Source: Flammeovirgaceae bacterium UBA7330
GTDB taxonomy: Bacteria; Bacteroidota; Bacteroidia; Cytophagales; Cyclobacteriaceae
Assembly: GCA_002471275.1 (NCBI GenBank)
Contig: DKPQ01000025.1
Span: forward strand, 186,001-250,000
Direction: 5' to 3'
Length of the DNA stretch: 64,000 nt
Each line of letters begins with the position of its first letter. The first letter of the stretch is position 1. Below the pieces are notes generated by a model. The model did not search any database. It was given only the letters and a program-made list of their open reading frames with translations, and had not been told where the DNA came from. The translations under genes and the position numbers were made by a program. Positions 35,988 to 45,653 of the stretch are shown here, one piece after another.

Positions 35988-37931
35988 ATGTTATTCCGTT
36001 ACAGCCTAATATTAATCTTTCTAAATGTCACACTTCATGTAAATTCTCAGACCAATTCTACCATCGATAGTCTCACTCGGGTTTTGACTACAACAGATAA
36101 CCTGGAGGAGAGAATGGATATTTTCTATGTGCTCGCGGAGGAGTGGGCAGAATTAAACTTTGATTCCTCATACTATTACGCCGCATCACTCAATAAAGCT
36201 GCTGCAGAATCCGGTAGCCTCTTACATCAAATCAATGGATACCGGGCAACAGGTCTGGCATTCGATTATGATTACCAAATGGATTCTGCCAACTTTTATT
36301 ATAAGGAGGGGCTAAAAATAGCTGAACAAATAATGGATACTTCATCCATTACAACACTCCAATTCAACCTGGGGACGGTGGAGCTGCTCAAAGGCAACTA
36401 TGTAAGTGTATTGCCATGGTATAACCGCGCCATCGAATTGCTCGAGATCTCAAAGATTGAAGAGGGCCTTTTACTCAATATTTTTAATAACCTTGGTATC
36501 GTCTACCGAAGGATCAACAGGTATGAAGATGCCAAAAGAATTTATCAGCGCGCACTTAAGATTCTTGATCCTGCGAAGGATCAGCAGGTGAGGGCAGATA
36601 TTTTTATCAATATTGGGAATGTATTTATTTCATTGGAGCAGTTTGATAGTGCTGAGTATTATTATAAAGAGGTTAGGACTTTTGCCGAAAGTCAAAACAA
36701 CAAATTGGATCTTGCTTTTGCCTTAAATGGGCTGGGTGTAGTAGCCGAGTCTCGGGGTGATTATGGCAATGCACTCAGGTACTATAACCAGGTGATCAAT
36801 GACAAAGGAATCGAGGAAGATTATCTCTTATTCTCTGCATTGAGGTATAAAGCGGAAGTCCTTTCAAAGATGGGAACATTTGATTCAGCCAATTTTTACT
36901 TTAACAAGGCACATGAGCTATTTAGTGAAGAGGAAAACCCTGAAGAAATAAAGGACTTATATCTGCAAATGGCCAATCATTTTGAGCGTACCGGTCAGTT
37001 TAGAAAATCCAATGAGTTTTATAAAAAACATTATAAGCTCAAAGACCGGTTGGTGAGTGAAGAGGTGATAGATCGTACTTCAGAGTATGAAGAACGTTAC
37101 AAGGCCCAGGAAAAGGAAAACGAGATCATCAGCCTGAAACTCCAGAATGAAGAGGCATCCCTTGTAGCTGCCAGACAGAAGAATGAGCGCAACATTTTTC
37201 TCTCATTGACCTTGATCCTGATGATGGGTGTTGGATTCGCCATTTACATGTATAGGGTGAAACAAAAAGTAAACATGCGGCTCGAAGAAAAGAATGATGT
37301 GATCAATCAGGCCCTGGCTGATAAGGAGCTATTGATGAAAGAGATCCATCACAGGGTAAAAAACAATCTGCAGGTAATCAGCAGTCTGCTCAACCTACAG
37401 TCTAACTTTATCACAGACGAAAAGGCTAACGCAGCCATGCTGGAAAGCAAAAACAGGGTTCATTCCATGGCGCTGATCCACCAGCGTTTATATCAAAATG
37501 AAAACTTAACAGAAATCGATCTTGCAGAGTATCTGGATCAGCTGATTGATAACCTTGAGCAATCTTATTCCGGGAGTGAAAAGGATATAGAAATAGCGTT
37601 GAAAGCACCAGAACTGATGATGGATGTTGACAAAGTCATCCTTTTAGGGCTGATTGTGAATGAATTAGTTACCAATTGTTTCAAATATGCTTTTGATGGT
37701 AAGAAAAGCGGACTTATTATTGTTGGGTTAGAAGCTCAGAATGGCATGATTGAACTCGTTGTTTCGGATAATGGTAAAGGAATGAAGGCACCGCCAAAGG
37801 TGAAACAGGGGAGCCTGGGTACATTGCTGATTAATGACCTTTCTAAAAAACTTAAGGCCGAAGTGAAATATGATCTGACTGCAGGCACCAGCGTTTCAAT
37901 TCAGTTCCCATATAAAAAGAGACTTTCATGA
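35988..37931 (+). CDS. TPR sensor histidine kinase (HisKA_2 type)
   Basis: 647 residues: signal peptide (LILIFLNVTLHVNSQ), five to six periplasmic TPR-like repeats at about 35-350 (LFNNLGIVYRR-type units, INIGNVFISLEQFDSAEYYY, ALNGLGVVAESRGDYGNALR), a coiled region, one membrane helix near 400-423 (FLSLTLILMMGVGFAIYMY), then HisKA_2 with the phospho-acceptor in MKEIHHRVKNNLQVISSLLN near residue 452 and a HATPase with LGLIVNELVTNCFKYAF. TPR kinases of this kind are common in Bacteroidota. The ATG of the response regulator overlaps its stop, so the two form a pair. Confidence 0.9.
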   Translation: MLFRYSLILIFLNVTLHVNSQTNSTIDSLTRVLTTTDNLEERMDIFYVLAEEWAELNFDSSYYYAASLNKAAAESGSLLHQINGYRATGLAFDYDYQMDSANFYYKEGLKIAEQIMDTSSITTLQFNLGTVELLKGNYVSVLPWYNRAIELLEISKIEEGLLLNIFNNLGIVYRRINRYEDAKRIYQRALKILDPAKDQQVRADIFINIGNVFISLEQFDSAEYYYKEVRTFAESQNNKLDLAFALNGLGVVAESRGDYGNALRYYNQVINDKGIEEDYLLFSALRYKAEVLSKMGTFDSANFYFNKAHELFSEEENPEEIKDLYLQMANHFERTGQFRKSNEFYKKHYKLKDRLVSEEVIDRTSEYEERYKAQEKENEIISLKLQNEEASLVAARQKNERNIFLSLTLILMMGVGFAIYMYRVKQKVNMRLEEKNDVINQALADKELLMKEIHHRVKNNLQVISSLLNLQSNFITDEKANAAMLESKNRVHSMALIHQRLYQNENLTEIDLAEYLDQLIDNLEQSYSGSEKDIEIALKAPELMMDVDKVILLGLIVNELVTNCFKYAFDGKKSGLIIVGLEAQNGMIELVVSDNGKGMKAPPKVKQGSLGTLLINDLSKKLKAEVKYDLTAGTSVSIQFPYKKRLS

Positions 37932-38626
37932 CGCGGATATTGATCGTTGAAGATGAAGCGATAATAGCTGCCGACCTAAACATGATACTCTCAAAAAGGG
38001 GATATGATTGTGATCAGACTGATAACGCGATCGAGGCGATGTCACTGATTGCAAAAAATGACTATCAGCTCTTTCTGTTGGATATTTTCATTTCCGGGGA
38101 TACAGACGGAGTAGACCTGGCTGGTCAGATACGAAAGAAGAGTGATAGTCCGCTGATTTTTTTAACTTCTTATTATGATAATCAGACGCTTGACAGGGTA
38201 AAGGAGGTTAAACCCGAAGCATACATTGTAAAGCCGTTTGAAGAGCGAAACCTGATAGCCAACATAGAGTTGGCGCTCTATAGGCACAAGAAGCCAGTGG
38301 CGACATCACCCAATCTGGATAAAATATTTGTAAAGGATCAAAGCGAGTTGGTGGCACTGGACCCTACCGATATCACATATGTGGAAGCCGATGACAATTA
38401 TGCCAAGGTAGTGGCCAATGCAAAAACCTATGTATTGTCTCATCCAATAAAGAAGGTAGAAGAGAACCTGGGAAAATTGCCTTTCGCCCGAGTACATAAA
38501 TCTTTCATAGTCAACCTTACAAAAGTCACGTCCATTCAGGAGGGTTATGTTTTCCTGGGTACGGAAAAAATTCCCCTCGGAAGGACTTATCGTCAGCCAT
38601 TCATGAATGCCCTTACGATCTTGTAA
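37928..38626 (+). CDS. LytTR-family response regulator
   Basis: 232 residues: receiver domain 1-120 (ILIVEDEAIIAADL, phospho-acceptor in LFLLDIFISGD near residue 52, FLTSYYD and KPFEE) and a LytTR DNA-binding domain 135-232 (ITYVEADDNYAKV, FARVHKSFIVNLTKV, IPLGRTYR). Overlaps the TPR kinase gene by 4 bp (ATGA). LytTR regulators bind direct repeats upstream of targets; the adhesin gene that follows is a candidate target but this is inference. Confidence 0.93.
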   Translation: MTRILIVEDEAIIAADLNMILSKRGYDCDQTDNAIEAMSLIAKNDYQLFLLDIFISGDTDGVDLAGQIRKKSDSPLIFLTSYYDNQTLDRVKEVKPEAYIVKPFEERNLIANIELALYRHKKPVATSPNLDKIFVKDQSELVALDPTDITYVEADDNYAKVVANAKTYVLSHPIKKVEENLGKLPFARVHKSFIVNLTKVTSIQEGYVFLGTEKIPLGRTYRQPFMNALTIL

Positions 38627-38690
38627 AGATCAATTCATGTTTTGCGTTATGATTGATAATGAGCGTGTTAAGTAATTATTTTTTTTCATT

Positions 38691-38739
38691 CAGGATACCT
38701 AAACACAAACGTCAGAATTCGTTTACCCCGAATATCCTG
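38691..38739 (+). other. Nested hairpin in the leader of the surface-protein gene
   Basis: CAGGATA (38691-38697) pairs with TATCCTG (38733-38739); inside, AAACG (38707-38711) pairs with CGTTT (38720-38724), with internal loops of 9 and 8 bases and an 8-base apex. It lies 92 bases before the ATG at 38831, between the regulator gene and the adhesin. It could be an mRNA leader structure or a paired DNA site; no known class fits. Confidence 0.35.
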
Positions 38740-38830
38740 TCCTAAACTCAACAATTCAGCAGTTCACGAAAATAGGATGGGTTGCCATCGCTTTTATCCC
38801 GAATTTTATCGTTCACTAAAAGTCAAAACG

Positions 38831-41800
38831 ATGGATTTCTCGCCTAGAATTTCCTCAGCCTTATTTTTGCTGATCTTTTCAATTAATTTTTCTTTCGCTC
38901 AACAAGACTACTATTGGGTAGGTGGAAGTGGTAACTGGTCTGATGTAAGCCACTGGGCTACTACCAGTGGTGGTACGACCAACCATGCAGTGGCTCCAAC
39001 AGAACTGGACAATGTATACTTTGATGGCAGTTCATTTTCAGGTAGCGGACAAAGCGTAACCATAGATGTTGCTGCGGTTTGTCATGATTTCGACTGGACC
39101 GGTGCCACCAACTTCCCGGCAATCAATGCGTCCGATCAGCTGGATATCTATGGTTCTGCCGTGATGAACACGGATGTCGATTACAACCTGGACGAAGTTT
39201 ATTTCAAATCCTCAGACATGGGAGAGACCATCACTACAAGTGGTGTTTCTTTTGGTACATCATGTACAATAAGGTTTGAGGGAACAGGCAGCTGGTCGCT
39301 TGTTGGAAAGCTGGATACCTACCGCATTTATTTTGTAAAAGGTACCTTTTCGACTGCCAATTATGATATCACCACTTCAAACACCATTTATGTATCCAGT
39401 ACAACAGGAAATTTGATGGATCTTAGTTTGGGTAGCAGTACCATTAACTGTGGCACTTTTTGGAATTCCAGTGCATCCGACCTCGTGTTTGATGCCGGTA
39501 CTTCGGAAATCATTACGGGTCAGCTTAGGGGCGATCTGAATGGAAACGGACCATTTACCTATTATGACATCACCTTTGAGGATGGGGGGGCATTATACAA
39601 TGTCAATAACCTCAATGTTGTGACATTATTGGCAGGAACGCTGTACGTTGAAGCAGGGTCTGTACAGAGTTTAAATGATTTCGTTGCTAGCGGTGATAAA
39701 TACTCAGACCTTGAGGTAATAACCTTTTCTGAAGGTACGGAAGCAACTTTTAGTGCAAGCAGTGGCACAATTGATATTGACTTCGTTACGCTCCAGGATA
39801 TACATGCTACCGGTGGTGCCACTTTTAACGCCACTAATTCCATAGACAATGGAAACAATGATGGCTGGACGATCACGGCACCAGCTGGAGCAGACTATTA
39901 TTGGGTAGGAGACGGAGGCGATTGGGATGATCCAACTCATTGGGCCACTTCTTCTGGCGGATCTACTTTTCATACTGACTATCCCAGTAAATACGACAAT
40001 GTATATTTTGATGTCAACTCCTTTACAGAAGCTAGTCAGACAGTAAATGTTAACATCCCGGAAGCCAATTTTAAAGACATGGATTGGACTGGAGTGACCA
40101 ATAACCCAACATTATATGCTCCTTATGAAAGTCAGGTTAAGTTTTATGGTAATGTGATTTTTACTGATGGAATGACCAAGTCTATATACAACGCAAGAGT
40201 ATATGGAGATGACACAGGCCAGGAGTTTCATTTTGGGGGAGGAAGTATTACCAATTTCTCATTCCATGGTACTGGTGAATACACACTGTACGATCTGGTA
40301 GATTGCGGGAATTTTTCTGTATTTGGAGGTTCAATCAATCTTGGAGATGCAACTTTTGACATCAGCTTTACATTTACCGTACAAAACTCTGATGATGTAA
40401 CCCTTGACATGGGTTCAGCGGTTATCAATACCAGGGATTTTAAAGTCGTGGATTTTGGTGGAACCATAATCAATCCTGGTACTTCACAAATTATCATTAC
40501 CAGAGATTTTTATGGAGATGATCATACTTTCAACCAACTGACAATGACGGGAAATGGGTCTGTCAGTGGTTCCAATACCTTCACTACATTGGAGCTTGAG
40601 CCTGGTGTAAATGTGTCTTTAGCAGAAGGGACAACACAAACTGTGACCAACCTACTACTTACCGGTACAAAGGCATCTCCCATCAATCTGAATTCCGATA
40701 GCCCGGGGACTCAGGCAACCTTATCAGTATCAATAGGCACTGTTGATGGTATTTATTTGATTCTACAGGATATTGCTGCGACAGGTGGTGCTACCTTCAA
40801 TGCCGATCAAACGATCGACAATGGCAACAATACAGGCTGGAATATTACCAGTATCAGCAGTCAGGATTATTACTGGGTTGGAGGAACAGGAAACTGGTCA
40901 GATTTTGCTAATCATTGGGCTACTACCAGTGGGGGAACGACCTTTCATACTGGGGAACCAGGTGTTTTAGACAATGTATACCTGGATGCCAACTCATTTA
41001 GCTCAGCAACGGATGAATTAACAATTGACTATGCTTCTATCAGCATGAATACTCTTGATTTGTCAGCTATGGATGTTGGGGCGATCATTTCGGGAGACGT
41101 CATCCTGAACGTATATGGATCATTAAATATCTCCCCGATAGCAGCTTTTTATCCGGACGAAATTCATTTGTTATCGGACGAATCAGTTTCGATTTCAGCA
41201 AAGAATCCATACTTATATACCAGTGGCGAGTTTTTCTTTGAGGGCGCTGGCACATTCACTTTATCGGATACCTTAAAGCTTCGGGAGTTGACCATTTCGA
41301 ACGGCACATTCATGACAAATAATAACTATGTGAATATTGATTTCAGAACCACATTGGATGGAGACGCAGGCATTTTAATGGACCTGGGCACTTCAGAATA
41401 TGTGAGTAGGTCCCTGACGAGTGGTAATGCTTCAAACTATACCATTGATGCCAGTCAGGCCACTATGGTTTTTAGTTCATCATTTAGTCCGGACTATAAC
41501 AATGCGAACAATGTCACTTTAAATGACCTGATTATCAGACAATCGAATGGTACTGATGATGGAGACATCGAACATGATATCACAGTAAATAATCTAATTG
41601 TTGAAGCCGGGTCTCCGATTACAATTAGGTCTGGAGTAACCGTCACAGCTAACCAGATTGAAATGATTGGAACATCCGAAGAGCCCATATTATTGTCCAG
41701 CTCCATTGAAGGACAAGCCGGTACGTTGAGCCAGGCTACAGGTACTGTAGAAGCTGAATACCTGGAACTAAAGGATAATATTGCTACCGGAGGCGCGACG

Positions 41801-43807
41801 TTTAATGCCTACAGCTCCATCAACTTAGGCAATACCAGCGGTTGGACATTCTTCAAAACCGAGCAAACCATTGACTTCCCGGCATTATCTGACAAAGCTT
41901 TTGATGATGATCCATTTACGCTGGAAGCCACTGCCAGTTCGGGATTGACAGTAGAGTTTGAGGTACTTTCAGGTCCTGCTTCAGTTGAAGGCAATACTTT
42001 GACACTGGATGGTTCAATAGGGATTGTTCAGGTCAAGGCCAGTCAGGCGGGGGATATTGATTTTTACCCGGCTCAATCTGTGATCAATGAGTTTGAAGTG
42101 ACAGGTTATGATCAGGAAATTACCTTTCCTGAACTGGCACCTGCAAACTACGGTGACGGACCCATTGACCTTTTGGCAACAAGTACCTATAACCTGAAGA
42201 TCACCTATTCATCCAGTGACGAGTCCGTAGCAACGATTGATGGCAATACCAATGATCTGATCATTCAGGGAGCCGGAGAGGCTACCATCACTGCGATGCA
42301 GATAGGTAATGACTCTGTGAGTGTGGCCGCAGATGTTGAGCAGGTTATTTCCATAAGTAAGGCAGCCATAACGATCACTGCAGATGATCAGATCATAAGT
42401 TATGGCGATCCAATACCAGATTTTACTTATCAGATATCGGGTTTTGAATACGATGACACAGAGGAGGACCTCGACACTCCTGTAACCACAGAAACTACTG
42501 CTACTGAAAGCTCGGCAATTGGAACTTATCCGATTACGGTGGGTGGAGCCACTTCCGGGAATTATGACATTACGTTCGTAGATGCGACTTTAGAAATTGA
42601 GAAAAGAAGCCAGATGATCACCTTTGATCCACCTACAAGTGTAAATATCAATGATGGTACCCTGGATTTGGTAGCTACTGTTGATTCTGAATTGCCACTT
42701 ACGTTCGAACTGACATCGGGACCTGCTACACTAAATGGGAATACCCTAACGTTCACCGGAACCGGTGAGCTGGTGATCCATGTGTCGCAAGCCGGGGATG
42801 ACAACCATTTTGCTGCTGAGACGGTAATAGAAACAGTCATTGTAACAGATGGAACCAAAACCGATCAATCTATAACATTTAATACAATCTCCGATAAGAA
42901 ATACGGAGATTCATTTTCGCTAGCTGCCACCGCCACTTCCGGCCTGTCAGTCACCTACACGGTGACTGAAGGACCGGGAGAAATTACAGGTAGTAGCTTA
43001 AAAGTTACAGGTGTGGGTAGCATTACTGTCAGGGCTTCACAGGTAGGGAATGACATTTTCAATCCGGCCATCTCTGTCACACAAGTTTTTTCTACCACCA
43101 AAGCTCCCCTGACCATCACCGCAGACGATAAGACCAAAACTTATGGTGAGACGAATCCAACCTTAACGATCTCTTATGATGGATTTGTGAATGGAGATGA
43201 TGAAGGTGACATCACGCCACCATCTATAGGTACTACTGCCGGAATGTCTAGCGATGCAGGTGAATACGATATTACTCTGACCGGTGGAAGTGCCGACAAT
43301 TATGACATCACCAAGGTAAATGGAACGCTGACGGTCGAAAAAGCAGAAGCTACCATTACCATCACAAACCTTGAACATGAAGCAGATGGTACAGAAAAGT
43401 TTCCCACTATCACCACAGATCCTGATGGTCTGGCCTACAGTGTAACCTATGATGGATCGACTACTGCACCGGTAGATGCAGGTGAGTATGAACTGGTTGT
43501 GACCATTTCAGATGTAAATTATCAGGGTGAAGTGACTGAAACGTTCTCATTGATCTCTGTACTGGGAGCGGCATTTGTAGAAGCAGGTATCAAAGTGTTC
43601 CCTAATCCAACGGTGAACTACGTGGAAGTGAGAGGTATAGAAAAAGGAAACCTGACAATACTAGACCTTCAGGGCAAAGTGGTATTGACTAAAGAGATTG
43701 CTCCACAGATAGATCTGGGGAGTTTGACCTCAGGAAATTACATATTGAAAGTAGAAAATCTGGTTACAGAGAAAACTTCTCAGTTTAGATTAATCAAGAA
43801 ACACTAG
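38831..43807 (+). CDS. Giant T9SS-sorted surface protein with YYWVGG repeats and MBG domains
   Basis: 1658 residues from the ATG at 38831, which yields the signal peptide ISSALFLLIFSINFSFAQ; the frame opens earlier at 38777 but without a signal. Three tandem modules of about 325 residues (26-354, 355-678, 679-1006) each start DYYWVG and end GGATFNA...GN..GW. Four Ig-like units begin QTIDFPAL, QEITFPEL, QMITFDPP and QSITFNTI; two MBG domains start ITADD at about 1181 and 1430. The C-terminus (about 1590 on) is a type A sorting domain: VFPNPTVNYVEV, LTILDLQGKV, GNYILKV. Likely a cell-surface adhesin or gliding-type filament exported by the PorU/PorV machinery encoded in this window. Confidence 0.88.
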   Translation: MDFSPRISSALFLLIFSINFSFAQQDYYWVGGSGNWSDVSHWATTSGGTTNHAVAPTELDNVYFDGSSFSGSGQSVTIDVAAVCHDFDWTGATNFPAINASDQLDIYGSAVMNTDVDYNLDEVYFKSSDMGETITTSGVSFGTSCTIRFEGTGSWSLVGKLDTYRIYFVKGTFSTANYDITTSNTIYVSSTTGNLMDLSLGSSTINCGTFWNSSASDLVFDAGTSEIITGQLRGDLNGNGPFTYYDITFEDGGALYNVNNLNVVTLLAGTLYVEAGSVQSLNDFVASGDKYSDLEVITFSEGTEATFSASSGTIDIDFVTLQDIHATGGATFNATNSIDNGNNDGWTITAPAGADYYWVGDGGDWDDPTHWATSSGGSTFHTDYPSKYDNVYFDVNSFTEASQTVNVNIPEANFKDMDWTGVTNNPTLYAPYESQVKFYGNVIFTDGMTKSIYNARVYGDDTGQEFHFGGGSITNFSFHGTGEYTLYDLVDCGNFSVFGGSINLGDATFDISFTFTVQNSDDVTLDMGSAVINTRDFKVVDFGGTIINPGTSQIIITRDFYGDDHTFNQLTMTGNGSVSGSNTFTTLELEPGVNVSLAEGTTQTVTNLLLTGTKASPINLNSDSPGTQATLSVSIGTVDGIYLILQDIAATGGATFNADQTIDNGNNTGWNITSISSQDYYWVGGTGNWSDFANHWATTSGGTTFHTGEPGVLDNVYLDANSFSSATDELTIDYASISMNTLDLSAMDVGAIISGDVILNVYGSLNISPIAAFYPDEIHLLSDESVSISAKNPYLYTSGEFFFEGAGTFTLSDTLKLRELTISNGTFMTNNNYVNIDFRTTLDGDAGILMDLGTSEYVSRSLTSGNASNYTIDASQATMVFSSSFSPDYNNANNVTLNDLIIRQSNGTDDGDIEHDITVNNLIVEAGSPITIRSGVTVTANQIEMIGTSEEPILLSSSIEGQAGTLSQATGTVEAEYLELKDNIATGGATFNAYSSINLGNTSGWTFFKTEQTIDFPALSDKAFDDDPFTLEATASSGLTVEFEVLSGPASVEGNTLTLDGSIGIVQVKASQAGDIDFYPAQSVINEFEVTGYDQEITFPELAPANYGDGPIDLLATSTYNLKITYSSSDESVATIDGNTNDLIIQGAGEATITAMQIGNDSVSVAADVEQVISISKAAITITADDQIISYGDPIPDFTYQISGFEYDDTEEDLDTPVTTETTATESSAIGTYPITVGGATSGNYDITFVDATLEIEKRSQMITFDPPTSVNINDGTLDLVATVDSELPLTFELTSGPATLNGNTLTFTGTGELVIHVSQAGDDNHFAAETVIETVIVTDGTKTDQSITFNTISDKKYGDSFSLAATATSGLSVTYTVTEGPGEITGSSLKVTGVGSITVRASQVGNDIFNPAISVTQVFSTTKAPLTITADDKTKTYGETNPTLTISYDGFVNGDDEGDITPPSIGTTAGMSSDAGEYDITLTGGSADNYDITKVNGTLTVEKAEATITITNLEHEADGTEKFPTITTDPDGLAYSVTYDGSTTAPVDAGEYELVVTISDVNYQGEVTETFSLISVLGAAFVEAGIKVFPNPTVNYVEVRGIEKGNLTILDLQGKVVLTKEIAPQIDLGSLTSGNYILKVENLVTEKTSQFRLIKKH
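38906..41850 (+). repeat. Three tandem 1-kb repeats within the surface-protein gene
   Basis: Module starts at 38906, 39893 and 40865 (lengths 987, 972 and about 985 bases). Shared landmarks: DYYWVG, W-D/S-H-W-A-T-S-G-G-T, LDNVYFD, and QDIAATGGATFNA at the end. They are diverged at the DNA level, so they are an old duplication. Confidence 0.85.
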
Positions 43808-43843
43808 GCAGAAGTCTGTCTGGCGTGTTGCTGGATTTGACTG

Positions 43844-43869
43844 CCGCCCCGGAAAGCCGGGGCGGTTTT
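43844..43869 (+). terminator. Rho-independent terminator of the surface-protein gene
   Basis: CCGCCCCGG (43844-43852) and CCGGGGCGG (43857-43865) form a perfect 9-bp GC stem with tetraloop AAAG, then TTTT. Strong terminator 37 bp after the stop codon. Confidence 0.92.
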
Positions 43870-43979
43870 ATTGTATATGTGGTTTTAAACGCTTAATACA
43901 CCTTACTCAGAAGTGTAGACTTCAGAGACCTTTTGCAGGATTTCCATAGTAACGATTTGGATACTATCTTGCCTCTCCT

Positions 43980-44999
43980 ATGCATGCAGGAAAAACTTTT
44001 GGATTGTTGGAAGCCATTCTCTGGACCAGGAGAGCAATCTTTAGGTTTGTGATTATTTCTACCATCCCCACGGTACTGTATGCCATCTTTGATATCAAAC
44101 AAATTGGTCTTCCCTGGGTGCCTATCGCCCTTATTGGAACAGCGGTGGCTTTTTTAATTGGGTTCAAAAACAATGCAACCTATGACAGGCTTTGGGAAGC
44201 CAGGAAGATATGGGGAGCCATCATCAATTCCAGTAGGACCTGGGGTATTATGTCCAGGGATTTTGTGACCAACAGGCATGCTGTCAAACCGCTCAGCGAG
44301 CAGGAGTTGAAAGCGCTTCATACCCGATTGATCTATCGACACATTGCGTGGGTAAATGCCTTGCGATATCAGCTGAGGCAACCGCGGGTGTGGGAATCCA
44401 TGACATCCAAAGAAAATAGTGAGTATAAAAAGATATATACAGTGCCTGAGGAGGCTGTGAAGATAGAGGATGTTTTGAGTGAATTTTTAGATAAAGATGA
44501 GCTTGAAAAAATACTGAAGACAAAAAACCCTTCCACTCAGCTTATTGCAAACCAATCTGCTGAACTCAAAGCGCTATTGGATAAGGGGTTGATCGAAGAC
44601 TTTCGTCACATGGAGATGGAAAACCTCCTGAAGGAATTGTATGATCATCAGGGCAAATCCGAACGGATCAAAAATTTTCCATATCCCAGACAGTTCGCCA
44701 CGCTAAATCTTTACTTCGTTTGGTTGTTTTTGTTACTCATTCCATTTGGAATGCTGCCTGAATTCCAAAAGCTGGGGGAATACCTCGTATGGCTGACCAT
44801 TCCCTTTAGTACTTTGGTGTCGTGGGTTTTTCATACGATGGAAAAGATCGGAGAAGCTACAGAAAATCCATTTCAGGGGGGTGCCAATGATATCCCAATG
44901 GCAGCCCTGAGCAGGACCATAGAAATTGATTTAAGGGAGATGCTTGGCGAAAAAGAGCTTCCTGAACCATGGACCCCAACAAAAAGTATATTAATGTAA
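43980..44999 (+). CDS. Bestrophin-family anion channel
   Basis: 339 residues of the bestrophin (former UPF0187) family. The first membrane block (ILWTRRAIFRFVIISTIPT, WVPIALIGTAVAFLIGFKNN) leads into the diagnostic ATYDRLWEARKIWGAIINSSR; a long helical cytosolic part follows, then a second block (FATLNLYFVWLFLLLIPFGM) and EKIGEATENPFQGGANDIPM, the family's calcium-clasp-like acidic region. Pentameric channels conduct chloride, bicarbonate or cations in bacterial members. The beta-carbonic anhydrase gene follows 18 bp later. Confidence 0.93.
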   Translation: MHAGKTFGLLEAILWTRRAIFRFVIISTIPTVLYAIFDIKQIGLPWVPIALIGTAVAFLIGFKNNATYDRLWEARKIWGAIINSSRTWGIMSRDFVTNRHAVKPLSEQELKALHTRLIYRHIAWVNALRYQLRQPRVWESMTSKENSEYKKIYTVPEEAVKIEDVLSEFLDKDELEKILKTKNPSTQLIANQSAELKALLDKGLIEDFRHMEMENLLKELYDHQGKSERIKNFPYPRQFATLNLYFVWLFLLLIPFGMLPEFQKLGEYLVWLTIPFSTLVSWVFHTMEKIGEATENPFQGGANDIPMAALSRTIEIDLREMLGEKELPEPWTPTKSILM

Positions 45000-45017
45000 C
45001 CTTTAAAATTGATTCTA

Positions 45018-45644
45018 ATGAAGATTGATCAGATTTTCGAAAACAACAAAAAATGGATTCAAGACAAGTTAAATGTAGACAAGGACTATTTTAAAAACCT
45101 TTCCAAAGGACAAAATCCTCCTATACTCTACGTTGGGTGTGCTGATAGTAGAGTAACTGCCGAAGAGATTATGGGTGTGAATCCCGGGGATGTGTTTGTT
45201 CACAGAAATATTGCCAACATGGTGCCCAATACGGATCTGGGGGTCATGTCTACAATTAACTATGCAGTGGCTCATCTAAAGGTCGATCACATTGTAGTAT
45301 GCGGGCATTATTACTGTGGTGGTGTAAAGGCTGCGATGCAATCTGCAGATCTTGGCATCCTGAATCCGTGGTTGAGAAACATCCGGGATGTTTACAGAAT
45401 CCATAAGACCGAACTGGATGCCATCAAGGATGAAGAGGAAAAATACAGACGACTGGTCGAACTCAATGTACAGGAGCAGTGTGTAAATGTTTTGAAGACT
45501 TCAGAGGTACAATTGGCTTATAAGGAACGTGGAATTACAGTCCATGGATGGGTGTTTGATATCCATTCAGGTAAACTCATTGACCTGAAGATAGATTTTG
45601 AGAGTATCCTGAAAAAGATCATGGATATCTATCGACTGGTTTAA
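45018..45644 (+). CDS. can: Beta-class carbonic anhydrase
   Basis: 208 residues from ATG 45018; a TTG at 45009 would add three residues. Zinc ligands are visible: Cys and the Asp-Arg dyad in VGCADSRVTAEEIMG, then His and Cys in IVVCGHYYCGGVKAAM. NPGDVFVHRNIAN is the conserved core. It interconverts CO2 and bicarbonate in the cytoplasm. Directly downstream of the bestrophin gene and in the same direction, probably one transcript. Confidence 0.95.
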   Translation: MKIDQIFENNKKWIQDKLNVDKDYFKNLSKGQNPPILYVGCADSRVTAEEIMGVNPGDVFVHRNIANMVPNTDLGVMSTINYAVAHLKVDHIVVCGHYYCGGVKAAMQSADLGILNPWLRNIRDVYRIHKTELDAIKDEEEKYRRLVELNVQEQCVNVLKTSEVQLAYKERGITVHGWVFDIHSGKLIDLKIDFESILKKIMDIYRLV

Positions 45645-45653
45645 GGAATCAAC

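Noticed and set aside
38906..41850. Tandem repeats considered as a CRISPR or insertion array
   Set aside because: They are coding repeats of about 1 kb in frame within one protein, without short direct repeats or spacers.
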